From Pezicula radicicola (Eukaryota; Ascomycota; Leotiomycetes; Helotiales; Dermateaceae), in NCBI GenBank assembly GCA_003008705.1, contig PDUO01000124.1, forward strand, positions 860 to 59,883: 59,024 nucleotides of DNA. Direction: 5' to 3'. Each line of letters begins with the position of its first letter. The first letter of the stretch is position 1. The position numbers and the translations under genes are program-made. This document shows positions 1-12,030 of this stretch, piece after piece. The notes under the pieces were generated by a model. It ran no database searches. It saw only the letters and a program-made list of their open reading frames with translations, and was not told the origin of the DNA.

Positions 1-34
1 TATTTCTATTTCTATTTCTATTTCTATTTCTATT
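1..34. repeat. (TATTTC)n simple repeat
   Basis: Five and a half tandem copies of the hexamer TATTTC at the very edge of the window. The array may continue outside. It is not the fungal telomere repeat TTAGGG. Confidence 0.9.
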
Positions 35-1699
35 ATCTAATTAATAACCTTTCTTAAAATCTACCTCCCTTACTATTAACTCTTCTCGGGGGGAATTGTC
101 CTGTTGCCTTGGATAATACCTCTCTATACTTTGTATATTCTTTTAAAATACTTACTTATATACTAAAACTACTACTTCTATTACTACTTCTATTACTACT
201 TCTATTACTGCTTCTACTATTGCTTCGGGGTTAAAACCCCCCTTGTACTATAATACTACTCTATTATATCTGGATTGCCTATATATACTGGACTACCTTT
301 TAATACTATTATAATCTATCCCTAACTTACTTATAACCGACCACCTACTATAATATATCCTATCTTAAATCTATACGAACTTGGCTGAATACTTAAAACG
401 AATATATTATAATAATTGTAATAAAATAAATAAATCCCCTTACTTCTTGGGGGGGCTCTCTGACCTCTATTTCAATATATATTCCTTGGAAATCGTTTCC
501 GGGGCTATAATACTTAATAAACATTTGAAATAATCCCTCTCTTTATAACCTACTTTTACTAACTTACCTTGGGTAACTTACTCTTTCTAACTTACTTTCT
601 ATAACTTACCTTATAACTTACCTTATACCTTGATTTCTTCTATCTACTTTCTATAACTTACCTGGTAGAACTTACCTTTAGTAACCTACTTCTTATAACC
701 TAACTAAAAATAAATTACTTCTTAGAACCTACTCTTTATACCTTAGGAATCCTACCTTAGGAATCCTTACTTACTTTTATTCCTACCTTATTCTAATAAC
801 TATTATAACTATACCTATCTAAAATCGATTCTCTCTTACTAATAAATGAAATACCCGAACTATCTAGGTAGCCTCTATACTACCCTATATAATCTTCTTT
901 CTAAACCAATAGTATATATCTTCGCTATACTCCTTGTATACCTACTCCTTTATAAACCACTTATCTAATACCTATATCCCTTGATCGGACCCCTCTTCCA
1001 TCATAGTAATAATAGCAGGTATTAATAACCCGGTATACTAATAACTCCTACCTACTACTTCTTCCTACCATCCAATATCTAACTTCTACTACCACCTCTT
1101 ATATATAGCCTACGGGATACTACACCATATATAATACAAAAACCTCTCGAATACTTTCAACTCCTGTATCTACTAGCTTATAGACTCACTATATAAATGA
1201 ATCTCATGGGCCTCCTCTCTCCAACACCCATCTAATCGATGCCGCCGGTCCCCTTGGAATCCTTATAAATAGTATAACGGATACTCTCGGTACTACTCAT
1301 CCAACCAATCCACCAATTCCTGTATTTCCTAGCCTTCATACCTCCGCTACTAGGAAACCCTCAAATATATCCAATCCTACTACCGTATCTATTGGATAAT
1401 ATAGTTCTAGTAGGGGGCCTTGACTAGGTATAGACTATATAGGTTAAAACTAAACAGGCTACTAGAAAATACTACGTTAGGGCGTCTATAACCAACTCCG
1501 CCGGGTAGACTAGAATAGATGATCAGGGCTAGGCTAGGATCCGCTCTATCGGTTGGACTTAATCCAATCCTACTATCTAGGAATTGACCTAGGCTTCCTG
1601 AAAATGGTTCCTTACCCCCTTAGTATATATTATACCTCTCTTCTCTATCCTTATATCCTTCCCTTTCCTATAGTGTATCTATAACCGTATCTAAAATAA
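35..1699. repeat. RIP-decayed repeat DNA, flank of helicase element
   Basis: AT-rich sequence, with TpA in place of CpA/TpG and stops in all frames. It lies downstream of the helicase C-terminal motifs on the minus strand, so it probably holds the decayed C-terminal tail and 3' flank of that element. I recognise no motif here. Confidence 0.5.
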
Positions 1700-4600
1700 T
1701 TCGATGATAAACTACTCCTTCGATAAATTCAGGTATATCGATCTAGCGTCCTTTCTGGTAATCATCTCTACCTACCCCGGTAGCTCGAATAATAATAGCC
1801 TCACTCTTCTGCCCATCTCTTCTGGCTCGGCCACTCTCCTATATATAACCTTTCAATACCTAAATCTTCCTGATATGAATAACTACCTGGATATTGGGTA
1901 TATCAACTCCTAATCCCAATATATTGGTGGTGATAATAATACGGCCCTGTCTATATCTACCGTTATCTCTGGTATACCTCCAATTATCTAAATACTTTGC
2001 TTTTCCGTTACGGCTATTAATATCTCGGTAATAAACCTTGTACACTAATAACTCCCCCAACTACTTTACCCCGGGGATACTACTACTGTATATAATAATC
2101 TTGGCTGGTGCTGGGTACTACTACAACTTCTGCTATACTAATTGTAATACAGTATCTTGGATAGCGGCCGGGAATCCTCTCTCCTTAGTAGCCTAGTCTA
2201 ATAGACCCTCGTCCTCTACCTTGACCTTGTATACTTGGTATACTACGTTGGCTTAGGTGGTTCGACCCCGGAATATCTTCAATTCGGGCCCTTGGATATA
2301 CATCAACTAGAAAAACTCAGCCTTATCCCGTAGTGGTAATATAGCTGTTAAATATACTATCTATACCTTACTTAAAACCAACTTACCTAACTATTATAAC
2401 TTGGGCCAGAAACTAGGATTATAATCTAATATATAATAGTACTCGTCGATGATAATATAGTTAATCTAATATATCTCCTACCACCGGTTTATACAATTCG
2501 TAAATATCTTATTCACGGCCGATTTAGGTGTGACGAAAATGATACTAGCTGTATTGTATAGCTGGTGGCTATCCTACACCACGCTGGATATCTAGGCCTG
2601 CTTACATCGCTGCTGTAAATCTCCCTGTAATGTAACCAATGGTACTACCACAATGGTTATCCCCCCGGAAATACTACTGGCTGGTAATATGAACAATATA
2701 CTCTTCCTACCACCGGTTCCCATGACCACCATGACTGGACTATACCCTTCTATGATGCTACGGATGGCCGGCTCTTACTGGCCTCGGAACTATGCACCGG
2801 CTCCTAATAAAACCTCCAACTAGGCGTAGATACATATACTGGCTTACTGTAACTAGGTATACCGTAATTACTATATCTCTTGGTTCACGGCTTCCTAATG
2901 TATATACCTTCGTTTCTTTCCTATACCAACTCCAAACCCGGCCTAGCTGGATACGAATCCTAAAAACTAGTGCCATTCCTGGCTAACCTAGCGAAACCTC
3001 TCCTTCTAGCTCTTACTTTCGAACTATCCCTCCGACATCAACCTTGTATAAATTATCCTGGTAATCCTCGTCCTATAGCCTCCTTGTAAATCCTATGGGC
3101 TATCCCCTTTAGTATTGTCCTTGTCGAAACCATTGAATCTCTCTGAACTGGTCTCGTCTATGTCTAACCTAAATCCATTGTATAAAAACTTCCTGGTAAT
3201 CTTAATAATAGCTTATCGCTATACACTAATATTGATTCACACTCCTATCTATACCATACTCTCCTTTTATATAATCTTCCGCATCCTCTCGGACATCTAT
3301 ACCTGGGTATATGATTTTCTCTTGGCTAGCCTGGCCGACTCGGCGTCCTCTACTACCTCTACTGCTCCTACTTGCACTACTTCTACTACCTCTGCTGCCT
3401 CTGCTACCTCTGCTGCCTCTACCTCTGCCTCTGCCTCGTCATCCCAATCCTGACTCTACTACCCTGGATTAGTATGATCTCCCTACATGAATACACTCAA
3501 TTCTTCTACCCCATTGACAATCACTTATATAGCCTCCTAAAATAGTAATACCAACCATAAATAATATACCACTAACTCTCCTACTTCCCGGGGCAAAAAC
3601 CACTGGATGATCTTAGCCTTCTCACTATACTTATACCCTTTATAATATACAGTAATAAATAAAACTATACCCTCATCAATGAATATATTATGAATCCCTC
3701 TATTAGTTATATTTCGATGGCGGATACTAATAATCTCCGTAGCTTAGGCGGCTTATCCCCCGGTTAAATATATTAATACCAATAACTTCTCTTGGAATTT
3801 CTTAACTTTCTGTTTATATATACTAACTATATCATACCTCTACTGGATCTCCTCTCCCTACTCCTCCTGAATAAACTCTCGCTTCAATACAGGCTCTTCA
3901 ACCATACGTCTGGCCAACCACTCCCTACCGGGTATCTTGACCTTGAATTAATTTCGTATATCCTCTAAAAATAACTACCTAACCTTCTACTCTATGGGAT
4001 TATCAACGATATTAGCCTAATCAATCCTGGGTAATGGCTAGCCCTGGATATCCCTATACTCATCTATCCGTAACATCAATAAATCCTCGATTAAAACCCT
4101 CCTAGTCTTGGCCACTAACCTATAGACTATACTACGAACCTATTGTATATTAAACTAGATCTACTGGTATAAAATAGTATTACCTCTCCAACTAATACAC
4201 CCCTCGGCTAGTATATAATACCGGATATATAACCTATATATCCTTAAATCTAATATCTAATCTATAGGGCTGGGTATACCTAGACTAGATATCAACATCA
4301 TGAATTTCCGGCTCATCTACTGCACCAATTCTACATAGCTCCGGCTAGTCTCTTCGGCCTCCTTCTAGCTCTCGCCTTCCTATACCTTCTGGACAATACT
4401 GGCTTGTCGGGTCTAGTATACCTAGAAAATCACTATCAACCTGGCTAACTTAATGACGCCGGATAAAATAGGTGTATAATCTTCTACGTTGGACCACCTA
4501 CCTCCTGGCTGGATTATTAAAACCACCAATCCACTAATGATACTACTCTGGTACTGGTTGTTGCCTAATTCATGGTCCAACAATGTAATATAAAACTATA

Positions 4601-5350
4601 ATACTTGGCTTTCGACTTCTTTTCGGGCCTACTTTGCTTCGGCCTAGTCTCCTTCTCCTTGGCTGACCACTTCCTCTACGGCTACCTTTAATCGGTCAAA
4701 TACTCTCTGTTACTTCCGCGTCATCTTGAATACAGGCTTCTGGTCTATAGGTATTCCCTTGGCCCGGTGGATATAACTTAATATCTACTTCCACCACCGT
4801 GTATAATCCTGAAATATAGTCTTGTCTATCCGGCTATTGAATAGCTTGCTGGCTTTCTGGCTACTCTCCTTCTGATTGACTTCCACCAATACGAAATAGC
4901 CTACAACCTCGGTTTTGGCCGCCTTCTGGGCTACTCGGATCATCTGTATAAATGAATAATAGATGACTTCTAATATAGGGTCATCCTTATCATCAATGGG
5001 CCGAACCAATACTCGTATTTTCTCTGTATCCTTTCCTCCTAAATACCTAGGCCCTCCTAAACACTATAACCATGGATTGGGCTCTCAGGATTCATCTATA
5101 GCTTCGATCTTCTTCCGGCTAACCTCTTCTACTTTCTTGTATCCTTTGTTCATGCCCTTTTTAACTCTGTCCTACGTACTCCTGGGTTCGGGTATACTTG
5201 TACTACTACCCTGGCCTCTGGTAACCTCGAAAAATATTAACTTATAGCCCTGCTTGAAAAATCGCTGGTATTAGACCCTACCTCGCTATAGTACTTCTAG
5301 TACTTCCTGTAGACTATTCTTCTTTGGTTGTCCTCTTTTCTGGGGGTTCT
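1700..5350 (-). pseudogene. RIP-decayed RecQ-like DEAD/DEAH helicase element
   Basis: Read on the minus strand, this stretch keeps the helicase motifs in the right order despite many stops. A Walker A-like VMGTGGRKS lies near 2700-2740, a Walker B/DExH-like IIIDEYH near 2445-2470, motif V NILGLGVDIPN near 1880-1950, and motif VI ESGRARRDG near 1790-1830 (RecQ consensus SGRAGRDG, with one G to R change). Upstream at 4785-5009 a 74-residue open piece resembles the conserved region that precedes the helicase in large fungal repeat-borne RecQ-like proteins. Such helicases occur in fungi as dispersed, often subtelomeric, repeat elements. The substitutions (W to stop, G to R or E, C to Y) are the RIP kind. 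The element is certainly non-functional; whether it is a telomere-linked helicase or another mobile helicase family cannot be told from here. Confidence 0.7.
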
Positions 5351-5615
5351 CCTATTTATGTACTATGCTACAATACTCCTGTATTCTCTATACTGTCTTG
5401 GAAACGAATGGATATTTAAATACTCTACTTATATTTATATTAAATATATACTAGAACCCATTGGCTCTGGGGGCTATCAATACTACAACTAGTGTAGATG
5501 TATCTAACGGGAATGGGAATATATACTAACTTAACTCCTCCTTGTCCTAGATTAACCCATTGATTCTATAAATAGATTCTTGGATTTTTCGATGTATTTC
5601 TTTGGTAAAACTATA

Positions 5616-6123
5616 TAGGTATTTAGGTATAAAATAGGATTTAATCTAGTTAGGTAATATAGTGAACTAATACTTCTGGTATACTATAACCCTAAAATCA
5701 GGTAAATGAACTATAAATTCTATGATAATAATAAATCTATTACTAAATCTTTATATATATTCTACTCTTTTTTTTCCCTCCCCTTCCCTCTTATCCTGGT
5801 ACTCCTCGATGTATTAGGCGTATTTTGATATTAAACCTTATCTGGACGTCTATTCTTATAACCCTAACTACTACTTAGGGTTATACTACCTTAATAACGA
5901 CTTAGAATATAATAAATCCGATAATTATAATGGATTCGGTAGGTCTAGTTAGGTTATCTACGTTCTTATAGTACTTTAATAGTACTTCTAACTATGATTT
6001 TTCTATAAATCCTACTAGCCTAGTTTTTTAAATCCTACTAGCCCTATATCATCGTTATCATTATCGTAGTTATATAGGAAATTAAATCCCACCAGCCCTG
6101 GTAGGATTCATCTATACTAGTTA
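5616..6123. repeat. 5' LTR of decayed LTR retrotransposon
   Basis: This 508-bp block recurs as a direct repeat at 8951-9457 with the same order of landmarks (poly-T/CCCTCCCCTT tract, AACCCTAACTACTACTTAGG, AAATCCCACCAGCCCT). Differences between the copies are almost all C/T or G/A. Both copies begin TA and end TA, as expected if canonical TG...CA ends were converted by RIP. The first copy is less mutated than the second. Boundaries are good to a few bases. Confidence 0.75.
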
Positions 6124-8950
6124 GTCTAGGTCTCTATATAAATATACTTAGCTCTATAGTATTACTACTTATAATCTATATACTTTTATAGAATAATAGT
6201 ATAAGCTAGAGGAAATATATAAGTAACTCTCTAACCTCTTCGGGTAAGAAGTACTAAATAACCTTGATTTACTTACTTAACTTATACCCTTTATAATATA
6301 ATATTATAAAATAGACTAAGCTATCCTCGATAAAGATATTCCGAACCTTACTATTCCTAGTATTCTAGTATTAGATCCTAATAATCTTAGTTATATAAGT
6401 AGCCTAGCTACTAGTAATATATATAAGAAGTAGTAACTCCTCTTAGAATACCTCGAATTTATACCTATACTCCTAGATAGCCTTCTAGTACCATTGGATT
6501 AGTTAACTAAGTCTTTCGGGCTATAGTATATCCCTCTATAAGGCTAGCTTACTTATAACCCTCTTTACTAGCTATTTAGAACCTTCTATACTATTAATCA
6601 AGAATTAGTTCTAGAGATCTTTAAGGAATAACTATCTAATACTCTACTTAGTAGGGTTATCCTAGATCTTATCCTAGTAGATTTTAGGTAGGGGTATACC
6701 CTGGATCTAATAGTATAAATCTATCTATAGTATTAATAACTTAGTAATCAACCAGCCCTAGGCCTAGCTTACTAGTCTATATACTATCTTCCGGACCTAT
6801 TCTATATAGAATTAGACTCTCTAATATAAGAGAGTATCCCTTTTCCATTATATAGTCCCTTTAGTAATAGTATTATATTAGATATAGAGACTATAGATTC
6901 AGGCCTTAAATATCTAATCTATTAGAGTCGGCTTCCTATACTTATCTATTAATATTATAAATTAATAAGATATCCCTTATATAAGCTTGATATAGCTCGG
7001 GCTCTACTCCTCGGCCTCTTCTTAACTCTACTACTAGGTTAGCTTCTGAGTAATACTAGTTTACCGGGTCTAATATACCTTTTAGATAACTATCAACTAA
7101 GTAAGCTTAATAATAGTAGAGAGTTTAGGAGTATAATCCTCGGGTATCTCCTAGCCCTTGTCTTCTTAGATACCTAGAATAACTAGACCACTAATAACTA
7201 TACTCTAGTATTTATTATCAATGAGGTTATAATTAAGTAAGGTAATATAGAGCTATAGTAGTACTTTTTAGATTTTATCCTAGAAGTACTAATATATTTT
7301 ATCCTTATAGTATTATTCTTCCTCTTAGTAATTAGTTAACTAATCTATANCTTCTATNAATATATTAAGATAGNNNTATTACTATATAGTTAGCTTGAAA
7401 TAAGGTTACTTATCCTCTTCTAGNTCCTTATAGTAGANGATATAGCTAAGGAGNTACTTCTAAATAGTAGTATACTTCCGAAAAGTACCTAGCTTTATCT
7501 TATANTTAAATAACCTCTTGGGTTTCTTCNCTTACTCCTTNTAGTTAGTCTTAACTAGTACTACCTTTCTAATAATACCTTTGATAATAATACTCTATTG
7601 ATCTTAAATTATCTTATTGAATACCTTATAGATAATATATAACTTAGTTTTATTATTCTAGTTAATTAGCCTAACTAACTAATATAATTCTATAGGGTTA
7701 AACTAGACTAGGTACTAGACCTATCCTATAAATCATAGTTATAGATTTAGCTTAAGAGACTTATTAATAACCTTGATCTTCTGATATTAGGCTACCTAGA
7801 CTTAGTTCCGGCCCTCGTTAATTACTCTCTCTATCCTATCCTATATACTCTTGAGCTAGGGGCTACTCTAGAGACTACTCTAGCTCTTAACTCTCCTACT
7901 AATCTTGAAATACCTTAACTTTAGACCTTAGATAAAAAACCACTAGTATTATACCTTACTCTACTATAGTATAGATACTATAATCTAGTTAGTATTCTTC
8001 TTCAACTATCCTTTCTTGTTTAGATTCTCCTAGTTATATTCTATCTTATAATACCTTTATATTTTCTATATATCTTTATAGATATACTAGTATAGTAATT
8101 AGTTATTAATACTATAAAATATATATTATAGTCTATTCGTCTATAGTAGTAATAATACTTGAATAGGCTCTAATATATCTACTAGGAATAGGAAGGGATT
8201 CTAGACTAGAATATCTCAATTAGGAATTAATCCTATAATATACTTAATCTAGTCTATAATCCTTTACTACTCCTCCTTTCTAAATCTATATAAACTATCT
8301 ATACTGAAGTAGGCCTTGATCTCACTAGGTAATATAGTATATTAGTACTTCTTATAGACTATAACTCTAAATATTGGTAGATAGTTAAACTAGTCTATAA
8401 TTAGTTTATAGCTTAGTTATTGGTTACTTAGTTATTCATAACTTAGTTATCTATAGCTTAGTTGTTTATAGCTTAATTATTTATAGCTTAGTAGTTTATA
8501 ACTTGATTATTTATAGCTTAACTAGTTTATAGCTTAGTTACTTTTATTACTTAGATAATTATTTACTCTAAATATAATATTAATATAGACTCTATCCTCT
8601 ATATATCTTCTCTTCTTCCTATATAATATAAACCCCTATATATATAAGTCTACCTAGGTTATCTAAGCTTAAGAGTAATAAATACTAAAACTATAAGAAT
8701 AAGTATAAATAATTATAATATACCTCTAACTTTGAATTTTATAATTCTAAGAACAGGGTTGGAATTACTATATATAGTTTATTATTTCTTGATATTTATA
8801 ACTTCTTATATAACCTCCTTCCTACTTATTTTTATAAACTAATCTAGCTCTAAAAATAAACCAACCTAGCCCCTATATCTTATAACTATCTTATTCTACT
8901 ATTACTAAAATTAAATCAACCTAGCTCTAGGTTGGTTAAGTAATAAGAGA
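6124..8950. mobile_element. Internal region of RIP-decayed LTR retrotransposon
   Basis: About 2.8 kb of very AT-rich DNA between the two direct LTR copies. All frames are saturated with TAG/TAA and I could not recognise gag or pol motifs. A purine-rich run AAGTAATAAGAGA lies immediately before the 3' LTR and could be the polypurine tract. Scattered ambiguous bases (N) occur from 7350 to 7541, which suggests a collapsed repeat in the assembly. The interior is short for an autonomous element, so it may be deleted or non-autonomous. Confidence 0.55.
8402..8541. repeat. Degenerate ~16-bp tandem repeat
   Basis: About eight imperfect copies of a unit like TTTATAGCTTAGTTAT lie inside the retrotransposon interior. 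Copies differ mainly at G/A and T/C positions, consistent with RIP acting on an existing minisatellite. Confidence 0.7.
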
Positions 8951-9457
8951 TAGATATTTAGATATAAAATAAAATTTAATCTAACTAAGTAATATAATAA
9001 ACTAATACTTCTAATATACTATAACCTTAAAATCAAGTAAATGAACTATAAATTTTATAATAATAATAAATATATTATTAAATCTTTATATATATTCTAC
9101 TCTTTTTTTTCCCTCCCCTTCTCTCTTATCCTAGTACTCCTCGATATATTAAGTATATTTTAATACTAAACCTTATCTAGATATCTATTCTTATAACCCT
9201 AACTACTACTTAGGGTTATACTACCTTAATAATAACTTAGAATATAATAAATCCAATAATTATAATAGATTTAATAGCCCTGGTTAGGTTATCTATATAC
9301 TTATAATACTTTAATAGTACTTCTAACTATGATTTTTCTATAAATCCCACTAACCTAGTTTTTAAATCCTACCAGCCCTATATCGTCGTTATCGTTATCA
9401 TAGTTGTATAGGAAATTAAATCCCACCAGCCCTAGTAGGATTCAGTTATACTAGTTA
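8951..9457. repeat. 3' LTR of decayed LTR retrotransposon
   Basis: Direct-repeat partner of 5616-6123. It ends exactly where normal-composition coding sequence of a P450 begins at 9458. It carries more C-to-T changes than the 5' copy. No matching target-site duplication could be found beside the 5' LTR. Confidence 0.75.
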
Positions 9458-9719
9458 CGTTGAGCGTTCGAAACACGGCTTCTTTCCTTTTTCTCGTGGC
9501 CATCGGTCGTGCGTGGCAAAGAATACTGCTCCACGCAATATGAGGATTGTTATAGCGTCAATATTGTGGCATTTTGACTTCAGAGCGGCGAAGACTTTGG
9601 CAGCTGGCGAGTCAAGTGGAGAAGGCGAAATGGAGGGGTTGTTCGGCTTGGAGGATGCTCTGATTACTTGTACCAAGGGCCCAGTTGTCGAACTGAGATC
9701 TCGTTTCCAAACAGATTGA
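9458..9719 (+). pseudogene. Cytochrome P450, 3' remnant cut by LTR element
   Basis: The frame opens directly out of the LTR and runs to a stop at 9717-9719. It reads through PFSRGHRSCVAKN, a P450 heme-binding loop (FxxGxRxC, Cys as heme ligand), then the following helix MRIVIASILWHFDF, then KGPVVEL, the usual C-terminal P450 strand. About 86 residues remain of a protein normally near 500. Everything upstream of the heme loop is missing and replaced by the retrotransposon. Codon use is normal and there are no internal stops, so the piece was part of a working gene until fairly late. Its position next to the prenyltransferase suggests it belonged to the same cluster. Confidence 0.8.
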
Positions 9720-10428
9720 GTTGCAGCAGCTCTCAGTGTTCGTAGATGTCTCTCCTAGGTAGTCCTTTGCGTATTTCGAACAGGAAAAGTTTTCTCGCTC
9801 TCTGGTTTTGCCTATCAATTGTGCGGGTATCTAAGAGTCGTTAGCATGAGATGCTGATACACCCAAGCTCTGTTGTCTGGCACAAAGTTCTATAAAGATC
9901 GCGTTACAAGCTTGCAAGACGACGTAGATACCTACCTAGTACCTAGGTACCTTTAGCATTGGACTGGAGTTGCGGATCGAGATTTAAGGGGTTTTGATAC
10001 ACTGATGCCCTGGTGCCAATTAATAGATTTAATCAGTTAAAATGTAACTTATATTAATTATATTTATATCTTATCATATAATTTTGTTTATAATTAATAT
10101 ATGCTAAATCTAATAATGCGAAATGAGCTGGCTATGTCTATTAACTAGCGCCAGTGTGTCAGCGTATTGAAACCCAGATTTGAGTGGAATGCTTAGCCAG
10201 CTTAGTCTCATGAGTAGTCAGCTGACAGTCGACGAAAATTCACCTGCACGACGGGCACCTGGTCGAGATGGAAAGGCATTCGAGGCACATCAACCTTTGA
10301 TCATCAAGTTTGTAGCATTGTTTATTCATCAGAGAGTAAGTAGCCTGCGAGATAGACGACATGCAGTGCCCTACTTTCCGCTAAGTTTGAGATTGTACAG
10401 ACCATAAAACTTGTTAGACGCAGCAGAG
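9720..10428. other. Intergenic, no gene seen
   Basis: Mixed-composition DNA with an AT-rich patch at about 10020-10120. Open frames here are short and show no family resemblance. It is downstream of both neighbours (P450 remnant on plus, prenyltransferase on minus), so terminators would be expected. Confidence 0.5.
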
Positions 10429-11802
10429 TCAGTTGTCCACGCTCCCAACTTCAGCTTTCTGTTTCTTGATCTGCTCATAATACATCCCAGGATTCATGTA
10501 TGAGGTCAATGACAGTGAGCCTTGTTGGAACGAGCAAGCAATGAAGGTCTGAAAACGGTGCTTGTGACCAGAGACATGGCCTTCCTCCAGCTTTTCGAGA
10601 ACACGCAAGAACCCATCAACATGTTCCCCACACCCTCGGGAGGCAAAGAATGTCTTCAATCCAGCGGCGACCGCGCTATCAGACTTCCCGTACCTGATCA
10701 CCGGTAGGTACAGCTTCACATCTGGAAGGGATGTGCCTGGGGCAATATCGAAGTAGTAAACCATCTTCTCGTAGAGGTCAAATGGATGCGCGAGATCGTC
10801 ATCAAATGGATCCTGAATCACAAGCTCGTCTTTCCGAGAGAAATCCTCGCCCAACCCCAGAACGAGACGGAAAAGGTCCTCCAGTTCATCGATAGCCTGG
10901 GCAGCATGTTTGATTTTTCCGCTGAGTGTCATGATGGAGACTACACTCTCAAATGAAGTATGAGGTGTACCTGCGTACAGCTTTAAGCGGGATTTGGCAG
11001 GTTCGATGAGATCAATAGCCAGCATGTCCGCTGTTAGTGAAGCACCGAGGGGATCATGAGACACGAATGCCATGACTTCGTCAATAGCCTCAGACTTGGG
11101 AACCACAGCACGAACGGCGTCCACGAAAGTTGAAAACGAAGCCATATTGTCTTGCGAGTTTCCGGGCGGAAGGAAATATGCCTTAGCCATGGTTCCTTTC
11201 TTCTGCTGCTCGAAAGCAACACCCACGCTTGTGATAGGCTCCTGTAGCTGACCGAAGGACTTTTCGGCATCGTCGAGGTGAAATGCTCTTGTGAAATGGT
11301 TGAAAAGTGTAAGGTCAAGTTCTGGTATAAGTGTCGCTAGCCGCGTGAGCAAGTCCTTTGCCTCGCGATAATTGTGAGGATCCTTGGACCTCCCTGCGTC
11401 GCTCCCAATCCCTTCGATAGAATACCGCACATCAGGGTGGCTACCGCCGCGACTATTCCATTTCCAGCTGTACTCAATTGGAGTTCCGTCATTGGTAATT
11501 ATACTTCGCCAATGCGAGTATGATTTTGGAGAAGGTGCTTGTCCGAGATGTGGTAAAACCTGGGTGTAGAGGAACATTTGCGTTTCGAATTGCCTTACAA
11601 CGCTGTAGCTAGCTTCAAGTGTCATTGTTGCAATCTGAGGACCAATGAGTGTCCCCCATACTTTGACGTCGTGGCTTGTTCCAGAAAGCCATCTGGAGGC
11701 CACAGTCCAGACTTCTGTATCTGAAGCTTTTTCAGATACCTTACTTTCTGGACCGATGTCCTCAGAACGGTTGCTCTCTTCTAAAGTCGCCGACGGAGAC
11801 AT
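10429..11802 (-). CDS. DMATS-type aromatic prenyltransferase
   Basis: A single-exon gene of 457 residues, normal length for fungal indole/aromatic prenyltransferases of the dimethylallyl-tryptophan-synthase family. These transfer a prenyl group from a diphosphate such as DMAPP to an aromatic acceptor, metal-independently, in an ABBA barrel. Family marks seen: PIEYSWKW with the acceptor-binding Glu at 110; the diphosphate-binding basic/Tyr shield at R126, K207/Y209 (KAYF), R272/K274/Y276 (RLKLY), K363/Y365 and Y371 (KLYLPVIRY), and Y435 near the C-terminus. The motif KLYAGTPHTSFESV is typical. All shield residues look intact, so the enzyme is probably active. Tryptophan, tyrosine or a cyclic dipeptide could be the acceptor; the sequence alone does not decide. 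It is divergent from the formamidase-like gene across 228 bp, pointing to joint control. Confidence 0.93.
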   Translation of the reverse strand: MSPSATLEESNRSEDIGPESKVSEKASDTEVWTVASRWLSGTSHDVKVWGTLIGPQIATMTLEASYSVVRQFETQMFLYTQVLPHLGQAPSPKSYSHWRSIITNDGTPIEYSWKWNSRGGSHPDVRYSIEGIGSDAGRSKDPHNYREAKDLLTRLATLIPELDLTLFNHFTRAFHLDDAEKSFGQLQEPITSVGVAFEQQKKGTMAKAYFLPPGNSQDNMASFSTFVDAVRAVVPKSEAIDEVMAFVSHDPLGASLTADMLAIDLIEPAKSRLKLYAGTPHTSFESVVSIMTLSGKIKHAAQAIDELEDLFRLVLGLGEDFSRKDELVIQDPFDDDLAHPFDLYEKMVYYFDIAPGTSLPDVKLYLPVIRYGKSDSAVAAGLKTFFASRGCGEHVDGFLRVLEKLEEGHVSGHKHRFQTFIACSFQQGSLSLTSYMNPGMYYEQIKKQKAEVGSVDN

Positions 11803-12030
11803 TTCAAGGGATAGGGCTTAGAGGTAAAGTTGAGTGATGGATTCCCTGTGTTATTTGATCAAGGGGGACATGGTTCCATAAATGGTCGAATGATTTGGTT
11901 GTCAAATTCCTCTTTTTCTCCAGTCAAATCATGATGATATTTCCTTGATCTACATACTTTTATTCTAGAAATCTATCTTGCATACTCTCTGCCCCCAAGA
12001 AATCAGCATTGATGTTAAGATTCCAACACG
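11803..12030. promoter_or_regulatory. Divergent promoter, prenyltransferase / formamidase
   Basis: 228 bp separates the two start codons, which face away from each other. AT-rich runs and a TACTTTTA stretch are present, but I could not assign a specific binding site. The shared promoter is inferred from geometry. Confidence 0.5.

Noticed and set aside
1..34. Telomere end
   Set aside because: The hexamer is TATTTC, not TTAGGG or a close variant; only a simple repeat.
3115..3453. 112-codon Ser/Thr-rich open frame on plus
   Set aside because: It is the complement of an acidic, Ala/Glu-rich part of the decayed minus-strand helicase; low-complexity shadow.
9455..9818. Minus-strand open frames over the P450 remnant
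   Set aside because: The plus-strand frame carries the heme-binding motif; the minus frames have no family features.
10180..10407. 75-codon plus frame before the prenyltransferase
   Set aside because: No recognisable domain, no splice context, length expected by chance.
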